NCBI GenBank assembly: GCA_030549495.1
Contig: JAUIRK010000127.1
Span: 62,001-126,000 of the forward strand
Length of the DNA stretch: 64,000 nucleotides
Source: Nectonema munidae
Taxonomy: Eukaryota > Nematomorpha > Nectonematoida > Nectonematidae
Reading direction: 5' to 3'
This document shows, one piece after another, positions 9,257 through 21,410 of the stretch. A program made the position numbers and the translations under genes. The stretch's first letter is position 1, and each line of letters begins with the position of its first letter. A model generated the notes under the pieces. The model was not told the DNA's origin. It saw only the letters and a list, made by a program, of their open reading frames with translations, and made no database searches.

Positions 9257-11980
9257 CTTTAAATGTTAAACGATAAATATAATAAAAATAGGAATTAATA
9301 AAGCTGTTGATTATATAGAGGCAAATAAAGAGAAGATATATATGTTCACAAACTAACACTTATTAACGTTTAAATAATTTCCCGGTGCATTAATCCTTAT
9401 TTGAATTTGTGTTTAAGTCGAGGATTATTTGAAGTAAGTGAGAAATACAGCAGTAAATAGGATTTTAAATACAAAATATGGAAAAAATCTTTGTATCAAA
9501 GATCCTGAATTGTTAGAAAATGTTATTTTAACAATTATAGACATATTTATTTAATTAAAATGTTCTTTGATTGGAGTGTCTTATAGTTAGAGCGTGGTTT
9601 GACATGTCTTTTGATTGAAATATCCCAGACTAAAAAGCAAATAACATTGAATTAAATCAATTTTAATAACCAGTAGCATATGAAGGAATTTTAACCAAGG
9701 CGTTCTTAACATTTTAAAAGAGGAGGAAGGGAGACTGAAAGGCGCACACAATTTTTTTTAAATGTTAGCTCAAAACAATAAGGTATTTAATTTCTGGACA
9801 GGTGGCTGAAATTTAGCAAAATTTGTCTATACACAGTTAATAAAAGTAAGAAAAATCAGAAAAATAATTTAAAAAGTTCTTTAAATCAAGGCGTTTGCAT
9901 AAAATAAGAAACAAGAATATAGAAGAAAATTTGTTTTGCTTGTATTATTTGAAGGTTTTAATACAAGCTCGTTTGTCTTTGAAACAAACCAAGTTGAAAA
10001 AATAAAATCAAAGACTTAGAAAACATTAAAACTAGAATATATACATTATACATATAAGAGGATAAATATTTCTATAATGAAAAATCAGTCAAACCTGCTT
10101 TAACTTTGCCGATATAAAGATAATTATTAAAATTATGATAATTATCAGGGCAAATTTATCAAATCCAGTTATCTAGGACGAAAAAGTGTAGAAAAATTAT
10201 TCGTGTAATTTTAAAAAAATGGCGACAAAATTGCCGCTTTCAAATATCTTTCAAAGTTTATTGCAAAGTATTTAAAAAAAATTTATTATCAAAAAAGTCA
10301 AAGCCACTTTTGCCCAGAAAAACCAACGTTTTTTTGTAACCTCGGATGTAGCATGTGACAATGATTTTGTGATGAATAGAACAAATGGTTAATTTTATTT
10401 AAGTTTATCAATTTTTTGTGATGTATTCAACAATATTGATATTATGTGCTATAACTTTGTGGGCAATAGTGATTGTTGAAAATGATTATCTACTGGTAAG
10501 GATAACAATAACATAATGTTGATGATTTTGTTCATAAAGTTGCTAATATTATCGCACTGGATAAATGAGATGATGAAGGCAAGAAAACGAGAACAATAGA
10601 AATATAGATGGATAGAGTGGAAATGCATGAAAAGATGATTAAGCTCTTATCCATATAATAATGCATTAACAAATATTAATAAACTTTGCTTCTAAAAGTA
10701 ATTTTTGATTATTTATAAATTTGCTGACAGATATTTCTAATTATGAAGAAAATTGTTATTATTTTTTTAACTTCAAACGTGCATCACGATAACTAAATAT
10801 AACTTGAAAGAGAGAGTGAATTAGTCTTGCTAATATGAGTGGTATGAAATTCGCCTTATCTTTGACTTTTTATCCTCAAATTTAATTATCAAGTTTTTTA
10901 CTTTTTTGACTGATATTAATTTATTTGTAAGAGCATCTCACGATAAATACGCATATATACTATATATAATCTAACCATATAAAGTATGAATACATACATA
11001 CGTATGCATATAACTTAAGGGCACTTGCTTTATCATATATGTATAAATTGTTCAGAAGTTCAAAGAATATAACCTCGATAATCCGAAAAATCCACTATCT
11101 CATTTGAATTGATTGGTAACAAAAGTATTGCCGTATAAATTCATGTGCATCAGAAACTTCAAGAACTGGGAATGATATTAAAATAAGATAATCAATTTTT
11201 TACAAAAAGAGTTGAACAATTAAAAAGAAAATTTTAACACCAAAAGTAAGTTATTTTTTTAAGTTTATCAAGACAAATCTAAAATTAGCTTCTTAAATTA
11301 AAAAGCTTTACAATATGAAAACAAATTTCAAAAATATCAAAATTATGATCTTTTTGAATGAGATCATTTTTGTCTATAAATCGATGAGGAGTATAAGTCG
11401 AGCTGCCAATTTTTATCCAAAATCGATGAAAAACTTCAAACAAAAATTTTAAATTCATGTTTGGAGATAAATGTGTTGTTTAAAAAAATTTGTTTTCAAT
11501 CAATTAGTAAACTAAAAAAATCAGATCTGCAATCTTCATTAGGATGTATGAAAATCCATAAATTGAACAAGGTAATGACAATCATAAAATTGTAATGCTG
11601 ACAAAGTTTGAATAAAATAGAAACAGATTGAAAAATATCAAAAATATGCTCCATAAAAATATAACCTTCAATATCTTATTAAACAAAAAGGGAGAAAAAA
11701 GATAAATGTGTTATAATTTTCAATAATAAGATCTTTCTACTCGGTTATTCAAAAATAGACTTTTTCTGCCCCCTCACAATTTTTGTCCCCTCTGCTGAAA
11801 AAAATAATTTTTCATCAAAGCCTATTTCGTTATTTAAACCCATTTTAGAAAATGAAAATAAATTATTAAATATTTAGAAGCTCAACATTTGAAAAAATAT
11901 TGAACTAGTTCAGAAAGGTAGTTAGAGTAGTTGAGATTCAAATACGAAGTTGTTGTATATGAAGATTTAAGAAAATTTAC
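9257..11980. other. Intron between exons 3 and 4 of the psq gene
   Basis: AT-rich, no coding sequence seen; holds the interspersed repeat at 11375-11470. Confidence 0.5.
11375..11470 (+). repeat. Interspersed repeat, copy 1 of 2
   Basis: TCGATGAGGAGTATAAGTCG ... CCAAAATCGATGAAAAA resembles 18835-18905 (GTGGAGTAAAAGTCGAACTA ... CCAAAATCGATATAAAAA). Family unknown. Confidence 0.45.
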
Positions 11981-12217
11981 TTCTGGTTTAAATTGATTTT
12001 GGGATGAAATGGTATCTGTTGAAATGCCTTGATTCTTCCAAGCTTCGATTTTAATTTTTGCGATTTTGGCAAGATTTTTACTGCTGACATCTTTGTTCTC
12101 TTGTTTGTGCATTGCCATATGTTCTTTCCATTCGATTTTATACCTGAGATCAAGTTCACAATAAGGGCACCAATATTGCATCGGCCGCAGATGATGGTGT
12201 AAAGTACTTCTGGGAAC
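11981..12217 (-). CDS. psq/C2H2 gene, exon 3 (end of psq domain and first C2H2 finger)
   Basis: A 79-codon exon after a clear acceptor (TTATTATTTCAG), ending at AAACCAGAA with donor GTAAAT; phase 0 at both ends. Residues 1-12 (VPRSTLHHHLRP) complete the psq helix-turn-helix begun in exon 2, comparable to the V-P-x-S-T-L motif of that family. A C2H2 zinc finger follows directly: Cys17, Cys20, His33 and His37, spacing C-X2-C-X12-H-X3-H. A Lys-rich segment (KNLAKIAKIKIEAWKNQG) follows and may be helical. The close packing of psq and C2H2 suggests a composite DNA-binding unit (inference). The open frame runs past the donor to a stop at 11882, but that tail is AT-rich and looks like intron read-through. 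Confidence 0.85.
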
Positions 12218-12675
12218 CTGAAATAATAACAATACTCTATATCAATGCTTACCAAGCTTTTAAGCGTCACGGAATATTAAATCTATTTTTTTAACTAGCG
12301 AACCACTTGTATAAAACATTTATATATTTTTTTAAAAAGTACAATGAATAAACCCAAAGTGAAATTAAAATTATGGAGTTAAAAAACCATGGTTAGCGAC
12401 CTTTGCTCTATATTATAAACATTTAAAAATTGGCGAGCTTTTGTAAATTTTATAAAAGAAATTGATACTTTGAAAATTTTTCTAGGAATAAAATAAATTA
12501 TAAATGTTGTTTAAACGGTAGTCGTATACAATACAGTGTTTGGTTTTGTTTTTTCTCTAATTCAAACAGGATTTAAATCATGCGTGTCAATTTTTTTAAA
12601 TTTATTTAACATTTTAATCTAAACCTATTTTTATATGTGTCAATTTTAGTAAATCTAGTGATTTGACTTTGTAAG

Positions 12676-14327
12676 ATGTTAGATTCAGATATTTCTGTTT
12701 TTGATACCTCTTCCCCCAAGAAAAAATCACGCCTACAAAAAAATATGAGCAATCTTATAAAAGTGAGTGGGAGAAAAAGTTAATCTGCCTGAAAAGTGGT
12801 GGATCAGAAGGTACAGCCTTTTGTAAATTATGCTCTAAAAAGCTATTGGTTGGTAAGGGTGGAAGTCTTTTACTAAAGAAAAATGTCAAGATCCAGTCAA
12901 CAAATCAGAGGTTATTTTTTGCAATTGGATGGTGGAGCACAACTTATCTTTTCTTCTCGCTGATCATTTTTCCGAACTTTTACCAAAATTGTGCCCCGAT
13001 TCGGAAATTGCAAAAAAATCAATGCAAACGAACTAAAGCAACATGTATTATTAAGTCTGCGTTGGATGCCTACCTTGAATATCAAACCATAAACTTCATG
13101 AAAAGCAATTATTATAGTCTAATGATGGATGAGAGTACAGATAGAGGAGATCGTAAGCATGCAGCAATTACACTATTGCCTGAAATTCAGATCGCACTCA
13201 AGTCGTTTTTAGCCAGATTTGTGAGACCCGAGGAAATTTCTTCGAAGCAAGATTCAATGACCGTTTGTATTGATATGGAATTTCAGTTACCTGATGAGGC
13301 TATTTTTATAGGTTATCAAACGCGTGCTTTTTTAAAAGGTAATGAGGATGAGATTGACAGATATATGAACTAAAAGAATTCATGAGGTTAATTTGTCTTT
13401 TTTCTTTCTTACACCTTTGAAAATGTTCTCAAAATAATATTTTTTCTAGTAATATAAGAAATTATTATGTTCGAGCTGTTAATCGATTCAAAGCAAAGCT
13501 ACCCTTTGGAGATCACATTTTAGGCCATCTTCGTATTTTGGATCCAAATGAAAGAACTAAAATTACGGTTTTATGAGCCATTTTTTAACGTCATTATGAA
13601 ATTTGTATTTTTATTATAACAAATATAAAAAATTGTAAAAATTGGAGACTTTATTGTTGATTTTTGCAAACTAGTTTCGGAGTATAAACTCCTTTTTCAA
13701 AGCAAATATATAAATTTGAAAAGGGAGTTTATACTTCGAAACTAGTTAGCAAAAATCAACAATAAAGTGTCCAATTTTTTATTTGTTATAATTATTTCAC
13801 CTCAATGGGCATATCTGCTAAAGATTTTATTTCTTTATATTTTTAGTTTTTAGTAGACAGGTTTCCGCACTTTGTCCCTCTGAATAGATTGGATTTATTG
13901 ACAGACGAGTTTTTAGATTATCAATTTATGAAAATCCCCTCTGATTTGGAAAATTGTGAGATTGACGTTTTTTGGGGAAAACTTTGCAAATTAGAAACCA
14001 TAGAAGGAAAAATAAGATTCCCATTACTTTGTGAACTAATGATAGCATTATTAGTTTTACCTCATTCAAATGCAGACTGTGAGCGTCTTTTCAGGTATAG
14101 CTTTGAGTAATTTTTTTTCTTTTTAATAAATAATGTTTTTTCTCTTCTTTAGCATGATCAAGGATATTAAAACAAATAAAAGAAATCACCTTGATCTTTC
14201 AACAATATCAAGGCTTCTGCATGTCAAAACTAACGACGACCCATGTGTACTTCGTTACAACTACGATTCGCCAGAAAGTGTCGTTAAAATTACATCCTCC
14301 GTTACTCCAAAAGCATCACACAATTAA
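12676..14327 (+). pseudogene. hAT transposase gene with three introns
   Basis: Exon 1 (12676 to about 13408) starts MLDSDISVFDTSSPKKKSRL, changes frame in a poly-A run near 12740, then gives SEWEKKLICLKSGGSEGTAF with CKLCSKKL (BED-like finger, second half eroded) and the core motif MMDESTDRGDRKHA; it changes frame again near the end. An intron of about 42 nt (GTTAATTT ... TTTTCTAG) leads to an exon at about 13451-13566 (NIRNYYVRAVNRFKAKLPFG). A second intron (13567 to about 13845) holds a foldback repeat. The third exon carries the C-terminal domain (LPHSNADCERLFS). A third, short intron (about 14095-14152, GTATAG...CTTTAG) joins LFS to MIKDIKTNKRNHLD, and the protein ends ...TPKASHN at 14327. 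The splice-aware match to the hAT pattern is good; at least two frame changes make it non-functional as sequenced. Confidence 0.7.
13614..13791. repeat. 178-bp foldback (palindromic) element
   Basis: Two arms of roughly 85 bp are near-perfect reverse complements: TTATAACAAAT...GGAGTATAAACTCC and GGGAGTTTATAC...ATTTGTTATAA, with a very short loop around 13705. It lies in the second intron of the hAT transposase gene. The shape suggests a MITE or foldback element; the family is unknown. Confidence 0.8.
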
Positions 14328-14904
14328 ATATTTAAAAGTTGATTATTATTTAAATAGTTTTTTAAGTTTTTTTCAAATAAATTTAATTTTCAATCAAAAA
14401 TAGTATGATAGAACAGCCGTTCATTAAAAATTTGAATCTACGAATTTCTACGGGTTTTTACGACATGTTTTACGGATTTTTGATAAATTTTGCCAGGCAA
14501 CACTGCAATATAAACTTTGGAAAAGTAATTGTTATTACTATTTGCTTTTGACAAGTTGGTTATATCTTATATAATCGTTGAGAAAGGATATTTTTGAAAA
14601 GCACTTTCAGTTTATAAAAAAATATAGTGTTTTTCAAAATTATACAAATTGGATTTATTCTTTCTATCTAAAATAATTTCTAATTTTAATAAAAAATTGT
14701 AAAATCGACTATAAGATTCACTTTTTTTCTAAAAAAATCAAATCTAAAATCACCCTGCTTTTTATAATCCTGAACATAACATTTAAAAAAGTATTTTATA
14801 TAATTTCTAATTAATCAATTTATATCCATACTTCTGTGCCAGGTTTGTTTGTGTTAAAAATTACGAGTAATTACGTTTTTTTTTGTGGATTTTTTTACTT
14901 TTTT

Positions 14905-15015
14905 GTATAAATCGCCCGCTATGAAGTAAAAAAAATCCCGAAAATCTTAAACTATTTGGATTTTTAATTTAATTTAAATTTAATAAAATTTTCCTAAAAC
15001 TTAGATAGAAATTAA
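14905..15015 (+). repeat. Interspersed repeat sharing TCGCCC-CTATGAAGTAAA, copy 1
   Basis: AATCGCCCGCTATGAAGTAA and CCCGAAAATCTTAAAC match 49891-49940. The flanks diverge. Confidence 0.45.
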
Positions 15016-15470
15016 AAAATAGAAAGATTTGCTTTTATTTCATAGTATTTCAAGTCAAAGCCTGTTTTTCTTTATTTTTTGAAAAAGATTTCGTTGAATA
15101 TATTATACTAAAATTTAAAAAGAAAACGAAGGAAACCTTACTAATACAAATAAGATAAGCTTGTGAAAATTGCAAAATTAACTATTCAAAAGCAAAACAC
15201 AGCTTCGGAAAGTAGCACTATTTTGAGAAATAGAGGATGTAAATGTTAGTAAAGCTCAGAATTGAATGCCTGTGGCAAATGTAATTGAAAATGATTCCTC
15301 TATGTATTTCATTTAAAAGCCTAACGTTTAAGTAAAGCATATGAATTTGAAGTTGATTCGTTCATTAAGTCTTTTAAATTTTTTCTTATATAATACACGA
15401 TATGACTAAAAACAGAGTGCAAGAGATCGATAAAACTGTTGGAAAATACAAGAATACACTGAAATTTTAC

Positions 15471-15590
15471 TTTAAAGTATTTAGCAGCTTGTTCGCCACT
15501 CATTTGATTTGTTTGAACAGCTTGAAGCGCTTTGGTTAGTTGTTCGGGTGTATATGACTTGTAGTACCCTCTCTTATTATTTGCAATGGT
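15471..15590 (-). CDS. psq/C2H2 gene, exon 2 (psq helix-turn-helix)
   Basis: A 40-codon exon flanked by an acceptor (TTTTATAG) and a donor (GTAAAATTT), phase 0 at both ends. Its protein (KRGYYKSYTPEQLTKALQAV, then QTNQMSGEQAAKYFK) matches the pipsqueak-type HTH pattern: a basic lead, Tyr, then an E/D-x-L-x-x-A-L-x-A-V helix, followed by M-S-x-x-x-A-A-K-x-[FY]. The domain breaks off at YFK and resumes with VPRSTL at the start of the next exon, so an intron splits the recognition helix region. psq domains bind DNA in arthropod factors such as Pipsqueak and E93. This is the most diagnostic exon of the gene. Which paralogue it is cannot be told by eye, so no symbol is given. Confidence 0.85.
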
Positions 15591-16589
15591 CTATAAAAGT
15601 AAGATACAAAATATATAATCTTGTTACAAATGATAAACTATAAGCGATTAAACTAAAAAATAGAACCAACCCTTATTTTAAAGTAAATTGAAATAAAACT
15701 TAGAATCAAGAAGTCAAGATGTGCATGGGATCAAATGTTTTTTATTTGCATTTTAATCTATTTTTGAAAAGAAAAATTACATAAAAATTGTTTTTAAATG
15801 ACTGTTAAATTTTTACATTTATAAAAAAAAATGTACTAATAATAACACTCAAAGTTATTACAAGTTTGAATAGTCAACAAAAACAAAATGACTGCAAAAA
15901 TAAGAAAATAGAAATTATCTTGGGATTGACAAGTGTCAAATTTACAGACGTTTAAAATTAACCAATAGACAGAAAGACAATAAAATTCATAAATATTTTT
16001 AATAAAAATGAAAAAATTTGATAAAAAAAGGAAGTTTCAAAATCAAAATTATAAAAAAGGGTGGCATAGTGAAATATAGAGTGGATTCCCTGAACTAAGA
16101 AGTCTAATTTTTGGTAGATTATTGAATTAAGAAGATGGCATATAATAAATGTATCTGATTGAAATCGAAGAAACCTGAAAAAAATTACACAACAAATCTT
16201 AAAATATCATAGAGATTTAAAATTGCATTTCTTAAAAATCTAGGAAAGGAAAGATCCTAAGGAAAAACAACTGTTAGGACTTCACAGTTAAAAATAATAA
16301 AATTTATTATTTAAAAAGGAAATTAATTGGATGACTTTTTTTGAAAAATAATAAATGAAAAAAGTAATTTAATATACGAGTAGGATAAGATTTTATCGAC
16401 AATAAAACAAGATTTACTGAGTAATAACTATTATAAACTTATATGTGAGTAATTAATACTAGCTAGGAAACTAGATAACTTGCCTAAGTTAAATAAGTTT
16501 TCATGCCCAGATTTCGTAATGTGGTTCATAGATAAAAAAGGTTTTTAAATAAATATAATGACAAATATAGTATTCTTGGTGCGCTCTTT

Positions 16590-17690
16590 AAGTGCTAGGA
16601 CAATCGTATGATAGAAATTTAGCAGGGCTACAATTCGCTGAATCGAAAATAGAGAAAAAAAACTATTTTTTGCTGATCACAATATACCAACTAAATCATT
16701 TAACAACCACAAAAAATATGCAAGATAGGATGCAAACGAGTTTGATGTACTGCTTTTCAAAGCTTGGGGCTCCATATGGTCTAGAATTTATCCATCTTGC
16801 ATATGGCTACACTACTAAAGTTGACAAAAAAGATGCGTTCTATGGAATATCTATTCACCAAAACAACAGATATTGAGACAGCAGGTAACGTTTATCACCT
16901 GAATAAACAAACTCCCTATGGAAACAAATTTCTTTCTTAGTGGGTTGCAAAGCATCCTATTAAAACTCCAAGCTTTCTTCTGCGAAATCTATCAAGGTAA
17001 TATTAGGATTCCTGTTTACTCCTATGTGCTCCTTTTGGCTTTCTTTATTTTCCTTTAAAAGGGGAATGGTTGTCCATCTGCAAAAATCCATCTTTAAACC
17101 ATCAAGAAAAAATCAATCAGTTGGGTGTAGACCTGGATCCCGAGAATCTCGTTCAGAAAGCGTTGCATTTTTCAAACCGCATTGCATTTATTCCTCCTCG
17201 TTTGTAGTATGCATCATATCCCTCGAAAAGACAGCTAAGAGCTCTTGATTGTGTCAAATACTACATTGGCAACGTGCCTCTCACATTTGCCTTCTATTCT
17301 TTCGTCAATTGTTTCTTCATTAGATGCCGCTTGTCAGCAAATTAGTTTCGGTGGATAGGATGACAACTTCGTAAGTTTATACTTAAGATTTTCTCCGTCT
17401 CCAAATCCAGATGGCTATTACAAAATCAAGACCACATCTCATACATTAGCACCAAGGAAGATCCTGCTGATCTCTCCTCTTGACAAAAAGTTTGTCTTAT
17501 TATAAAGTGTGTAGCTCTTTAATTATATGGCCAACCATGGACTATAAATAGATAAGGCACTACAAGCTACATGATTCTTTTTCTTCTCCTTTCTTCTGCT
17601 TTGTTTTTGCCTTTTAGAGAGTACAAGGCAATAGAGTCTCCAAAATTCCAGTCTGAGGAAGATCTTATATAGGAATATCATCCATTTTTA
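16590..17690 (+). pseudogene. Unidentified coding-like block, broken
   Basis: This stretch has less AT bias than its surroundings and several protein-like runs on the plus strand in shifting frames: KLGAPYGLEFIHLAYGYTTK and DKKDAFYGISIHQ (16760-16860), LGVDLDPENLVQKALHFSNR and KRQLRALDCVKYYIGN (about 17120-17275), and GYYKIKTTSHTLAPRK (about 17415-17460). The composition looks like real protein and not random AT-rich DNA, but stops separate the runs. I do not recognise the family. It lies in the first intron of the psq gene on the opposite strand. It is either a processed or decayed host gene or an unrecognised mobile element. Confidence 0.4.
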
Positions 17691-18829
17691 TTTTAAATAA
17701 CGGGAGGAGAGAAATAGAGATAAATCGAATAAAATAGGGTGTCCATTTAATTCATTGAGTCGAATAGATATATTTTCAACAGCAATCAAATTTTAAGAAA
17801 AGCTATTTTTAAATATACAATTAACTAATGCCGTTATACGTCTCAAATTAATATAGAATACATGAGTCAAAAATGCTGCTACATAAACGAAATAATTTGC
17901 ACTTTTTGTAGTTAAATATTTGCTTTTTTCTAACTTTGTTTTGTTAGAAGTAAAATTTTGACATTTATTTCAGTTACATATTATTCCAATGTTTCTATAT
18001 GATAACAACTCTTAACAAAATATATCAAAGTTACTTATAAAATTCATAATTGACATCAGTCAAAATATGCTATTTTAAATATAGTGAATTGAAAATATAC
18101 TTTTTTAATGACTTGCTATTTAATGGGGTTAAAACGAATAAAATTAATACATATAATATTATATTCGATTTTCCTTATCCCACCAAGACAATTAATTTTT
18201 ATATATCCACATTCTCACACTCCTCGTGGAAAAGAGTCAAAATATAGCGACTATAATTAAGAATGATGATAGTGACGACAATTATATTAACAAGCACGCA
18301 ACACATCACGGCAAATACACATGTGCATTTGAATAGAATCCATTGTCCTATATCAATTTTATACACTAGATTCAAATTAAAAAGAGTCTGTCAAAGAAAA
18401 GACACAAATTATGATGCATTTATTTCACCACACAACCACGACCAGCAGCCACCACATATTATCCCTCGCATATTTGTTTAGTATATATATTTTTCAAAAT
18501 AACCTAATTTTGTGTGAATTCAATAAGCGTTGAAAAGAACAGATATTATTATAAAATCATGGAACAAAGGAAGCGTTAATCTCATTCACTCTCACTGAAA
18601 CGCGGAATGATGATGGGAGGAGCCATTTGAAACTAATTATAAACATTATACAACATTATTACACTTTTTAATTGGAAGGTATTTTGTAAAGACGTGATAG
18701 AGATTTAGATGTGGAAAATTGAATATAAATAGGCTAACACAAATAAGAATTTTATAACGTAATTGAGAACAAATCAACACTAAAATTACTATGAAGTTTC
18801 ATGCATTCAAAATATATTACCGTTTTCTT

Positions 18830-18925
18830 CATCCTATGAGTCGATGTAGATTGTGGAGTAAAAGTCGAACTACAAGTTTTTGGCCAAAATCGATATAAAA
18901 AATACACATTTAAAATAAACTTTTC
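18830..18925 (+). repeat. Interspersed repeat, copy 2 of 2
   Basis: Partner of 11375-11470; both contain a GAGTAWAAGTCGARCT core and CCAAAATCGAT. No coding sequence. Confidence 0.45.
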
Positions 18926-19174
18926 AATCGATATTTTCAGAAAATTTGATTTTTTTAATTTATTTATTTTTAAGCAAAAAAATTAATCATATTCCTTAAA
19001 ACTAACTAAATAATCACTAACAAACTTGTTAAATTAATTAACGAAACTAACTACTAACTGAATTAATTAACTTGTTTACTAATTAATTGTTTATTTAACT
19101 TGTAACAAATTAACGGTTTAATGAGTTAACCGGTCAATTACGGTTAGGTTAATTGATAATTAGTCCACATTATT

Positions 19175-19290
19175 AGGGTGAAACCCAAAACAGTTGATCA
19201 CAAAACAGCTAGTTCTAAAATAGCTTGTCCAAAATAAATATCTAATATACCAAAATAGCTAGTTTTAAAATAGTGTACCAAATCACCATT
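19175..19290 (+). repeat. Imperfect tandem repeat (AAAATAGCTAGTT type)
   Basis: CAAAACAGCTAGTTCTAAAA, TAGCTTGTCCAAAATA and CCAAAATAGCTAGTTTTAAA are variants of one unit of about 20 bp, repeated four to five times. Confidence 0.55.
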
Positions 19291-19939
19291 TCCAATTATT
19301 CTATTGAAAATTTATAATAGAATTATTTGAATGTCTGTCTCACATATCTCCATATATAAGTATAAATACATATAAGTATCTCCACATCCTTCGTTATTTA
19401 TGGCGGTTTTTGAGAGGCATTCAACAGGAAGAAACTATGGAAAGAACTAAATTGACTGCTTATTTATCAGGGGGAAAGGGAGACTACAAGCAAAAAAGCT
19501 AAAGAAAAATGGAAAAATTCAAACTTTAAAACATAGGCTCAAAAATGAAGAAATTTTAAAATTTGAATTTTTACGTGGTATACCGTATATTATCAAATAT
19601 TGAATAAATATACTTAAGATTTTTTTAACAAAACCTTGCTTTTGAATTTTAAATAGATTGTATTCATTTTTTAACATTCTCTATAAAAGTTTTGACTATG
19701 ATGTTAGCACATACCACCTTATTTTTAATGTTATATAAATTTTAAATAAAGTATATCAACTTTACTACTTTTTTAAACATAGAAATAGAAATCCTGTCAA
19801 GAGAACAGTTTCCAATTATTTTTATTATGAATAGGAATATTTCTGTTGTAAAAACAAATTTATAAAAATAAAATGTTTTTTATTGTAAAAAATAAATTAT
19901 GATCGTGTTCTTCCAAACCTAATTTTTCCTAGTCGAAAC

Positions 19940-21410
19940 TTTAAATGTTCACGTCAAGACTCTTTATACAGCTTACTTTGATACCAAAGTAGATTCAGTA
20001 AATTGGTCAGCACAACAATGTTGCAAAAATTGTGTTTCTAGATTGATAAAATGGAAGAAAACTAGCTACCCAATGCCATTTGATATTCCAATGATTTGGC
20101 GAGAGACAAGAAATCACATCAATGATTGTTATTTTTGCTGTACTGATATCACTCTGACTGCGATTCGAATTAAAAAATACAATATCCAGCTTCTCGTTCA
20201 ATTAAACACCAGCACAAAAACCTTGTCTGCTTCAAATTATGTAGAAAAAAAAAGGTATCGTAGAAACAGAATCTGAATTGAATGAAAAACCACTACTTTT
20301 TACACAAAATGCTTTAAATGATTTAATAAGAGATCTAAATTTGGATAAAGAACAAAGCGAAATTTGCTTGGAAATCTTAAAGTATCATTTTACAGAAAAC
20401 GTCCTTAAAATTTTCATTAATTTTTTTTGAAATTAAATATCTTTTTCCTTTTTTTAACCATATTTATAGCCTATGAGCTTATTTTTAATTGAATTACATC
20501 TCTTAAGAATTAGCAACTTTTTGAACAGTGTGAAAGCAGTATTATTACAAATTGGAAAAAAATTACCGTCTGTTTTTGTTGCTTACTGAACAGAATTGAA
20601 AGAAACCTATAACAATTTGACATTTTTTAGTTGGCCTTTATTATAACAAATTTGAATGGGTAATATGTGCAGATTTAAAAGTTATTGCTATTTAATTGGT
20701 TATACAAAGTTTTGCTGTTTCTTAGTTCTTAAGGACTTTTGAGCAAAAGCAGTATAAATTAAAAACATCACCAGAACGTGATGAATGTAAAATAGGAGCA
20801 AACAACATTTTAAATTCTCCATTAGTTCCAACAAACAAAATTATTTTACTTCCATTAAATTAAGACTTATGAAGCAATTTGTTAAAGCCTTTGACAAAGA
20901 TTGCGAAGTCATTGACTTTTTAAAAAGAAAATTAGTAAAATTGAGCTCTGCTAAATTTACAGAAGGTATAATAATAATTATTGGCCTACAAATAAAGCTT
21001 TTGAAAACATTTTAAATTGAAGCGAAAAAGCAGCCTGGTGTGCTTACACAGATCTTATCAATGGCTTTTTTTTGGAAATAATAGAACTTCAAATTATAAC
21101 GATTTAGTAAAAAATCTTTTGATATATTTAGAAAAAAAATTGAGTGGACTCGATTCTCATTTAGATTTTTTTTCTAAGAATATGTCCTCAGATGTGTTCG
21201 ATGAACATTGAGAACGTCTTCATCAACACATTTAAAAAATGGAAGAAGGATATAAAGGAACACTTTCTTCATCATTACTTGCTGACTACTTGGGGTGGCT
21301 AGAAAGGGATTGTAAGATATTTTCTTACAAAAAACCCTACACAAACTTTCATTTTTCATTTAAGATTCAACTATATTTTATCGCTTCGAAGTTTCATAAA
21401 TAACATAAGT
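19940..21410 (+). pseudogene. Remnant C of the same multicopy arthropod protein family
   Basis: Plus-strand blocks in family order: a CC-x-x-C region and PMPFDIPMIWRETRNHINDC with YFCC (about 20000-20150); NALNDLIRDLNLDKEQSEI (about 20310-20390); a region around 20760-20860 with ILNSPLVPTNKI; and a C-terminal part (about 21020-21360) with SHLDFFSKNMSSDVFDEH and GTLSSSLLADY. The WRE-x-x-x-H-x-x-DCYFC and SDE(H/Q)-like motifs are shared with the family seen at 7.5-8.5 kb and 55-56 kb. This copy spans nearly the whole protein, N- to C-terminus, but is heavily broken and therefore old. It lies in the first intron of the psq gene on the opposite strand. Confidence 0.7.

Larger units (their letters stand above)
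12534..14505 (+). mobile_element. hAT DNA transposon with intron-containing transposase
   Basis: Probable ends are CAGTGTTTGGTTTTG on the left and, complemented, CAGTGTTGCCTGGCA on the right; CAGTGTT is a common hAT terminus. No target duplication was identified, so the limits are provisional. The element contains the transposase gene at 12676-14327. It lies antisense within the intron between exons 2 and 3 of the psq gene. A 178-bp foldback repeat has landed inside one of its own introns. Confidence 0.6.
17700..19935. other. Part of the first intron of the psq gene, no gene seen
   Basis: AT-rich sequence with the repeats at 18830-18925 and 19175-19290 and a CTAA-rich zone (19010-19140). Short frames have no protein-like features. 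Confidence 0.45.

Noticed and set aside
18050-18481. Two adjacent short plus-strand frames
   Set aside because: No domain, no splice context and no conserved motif.
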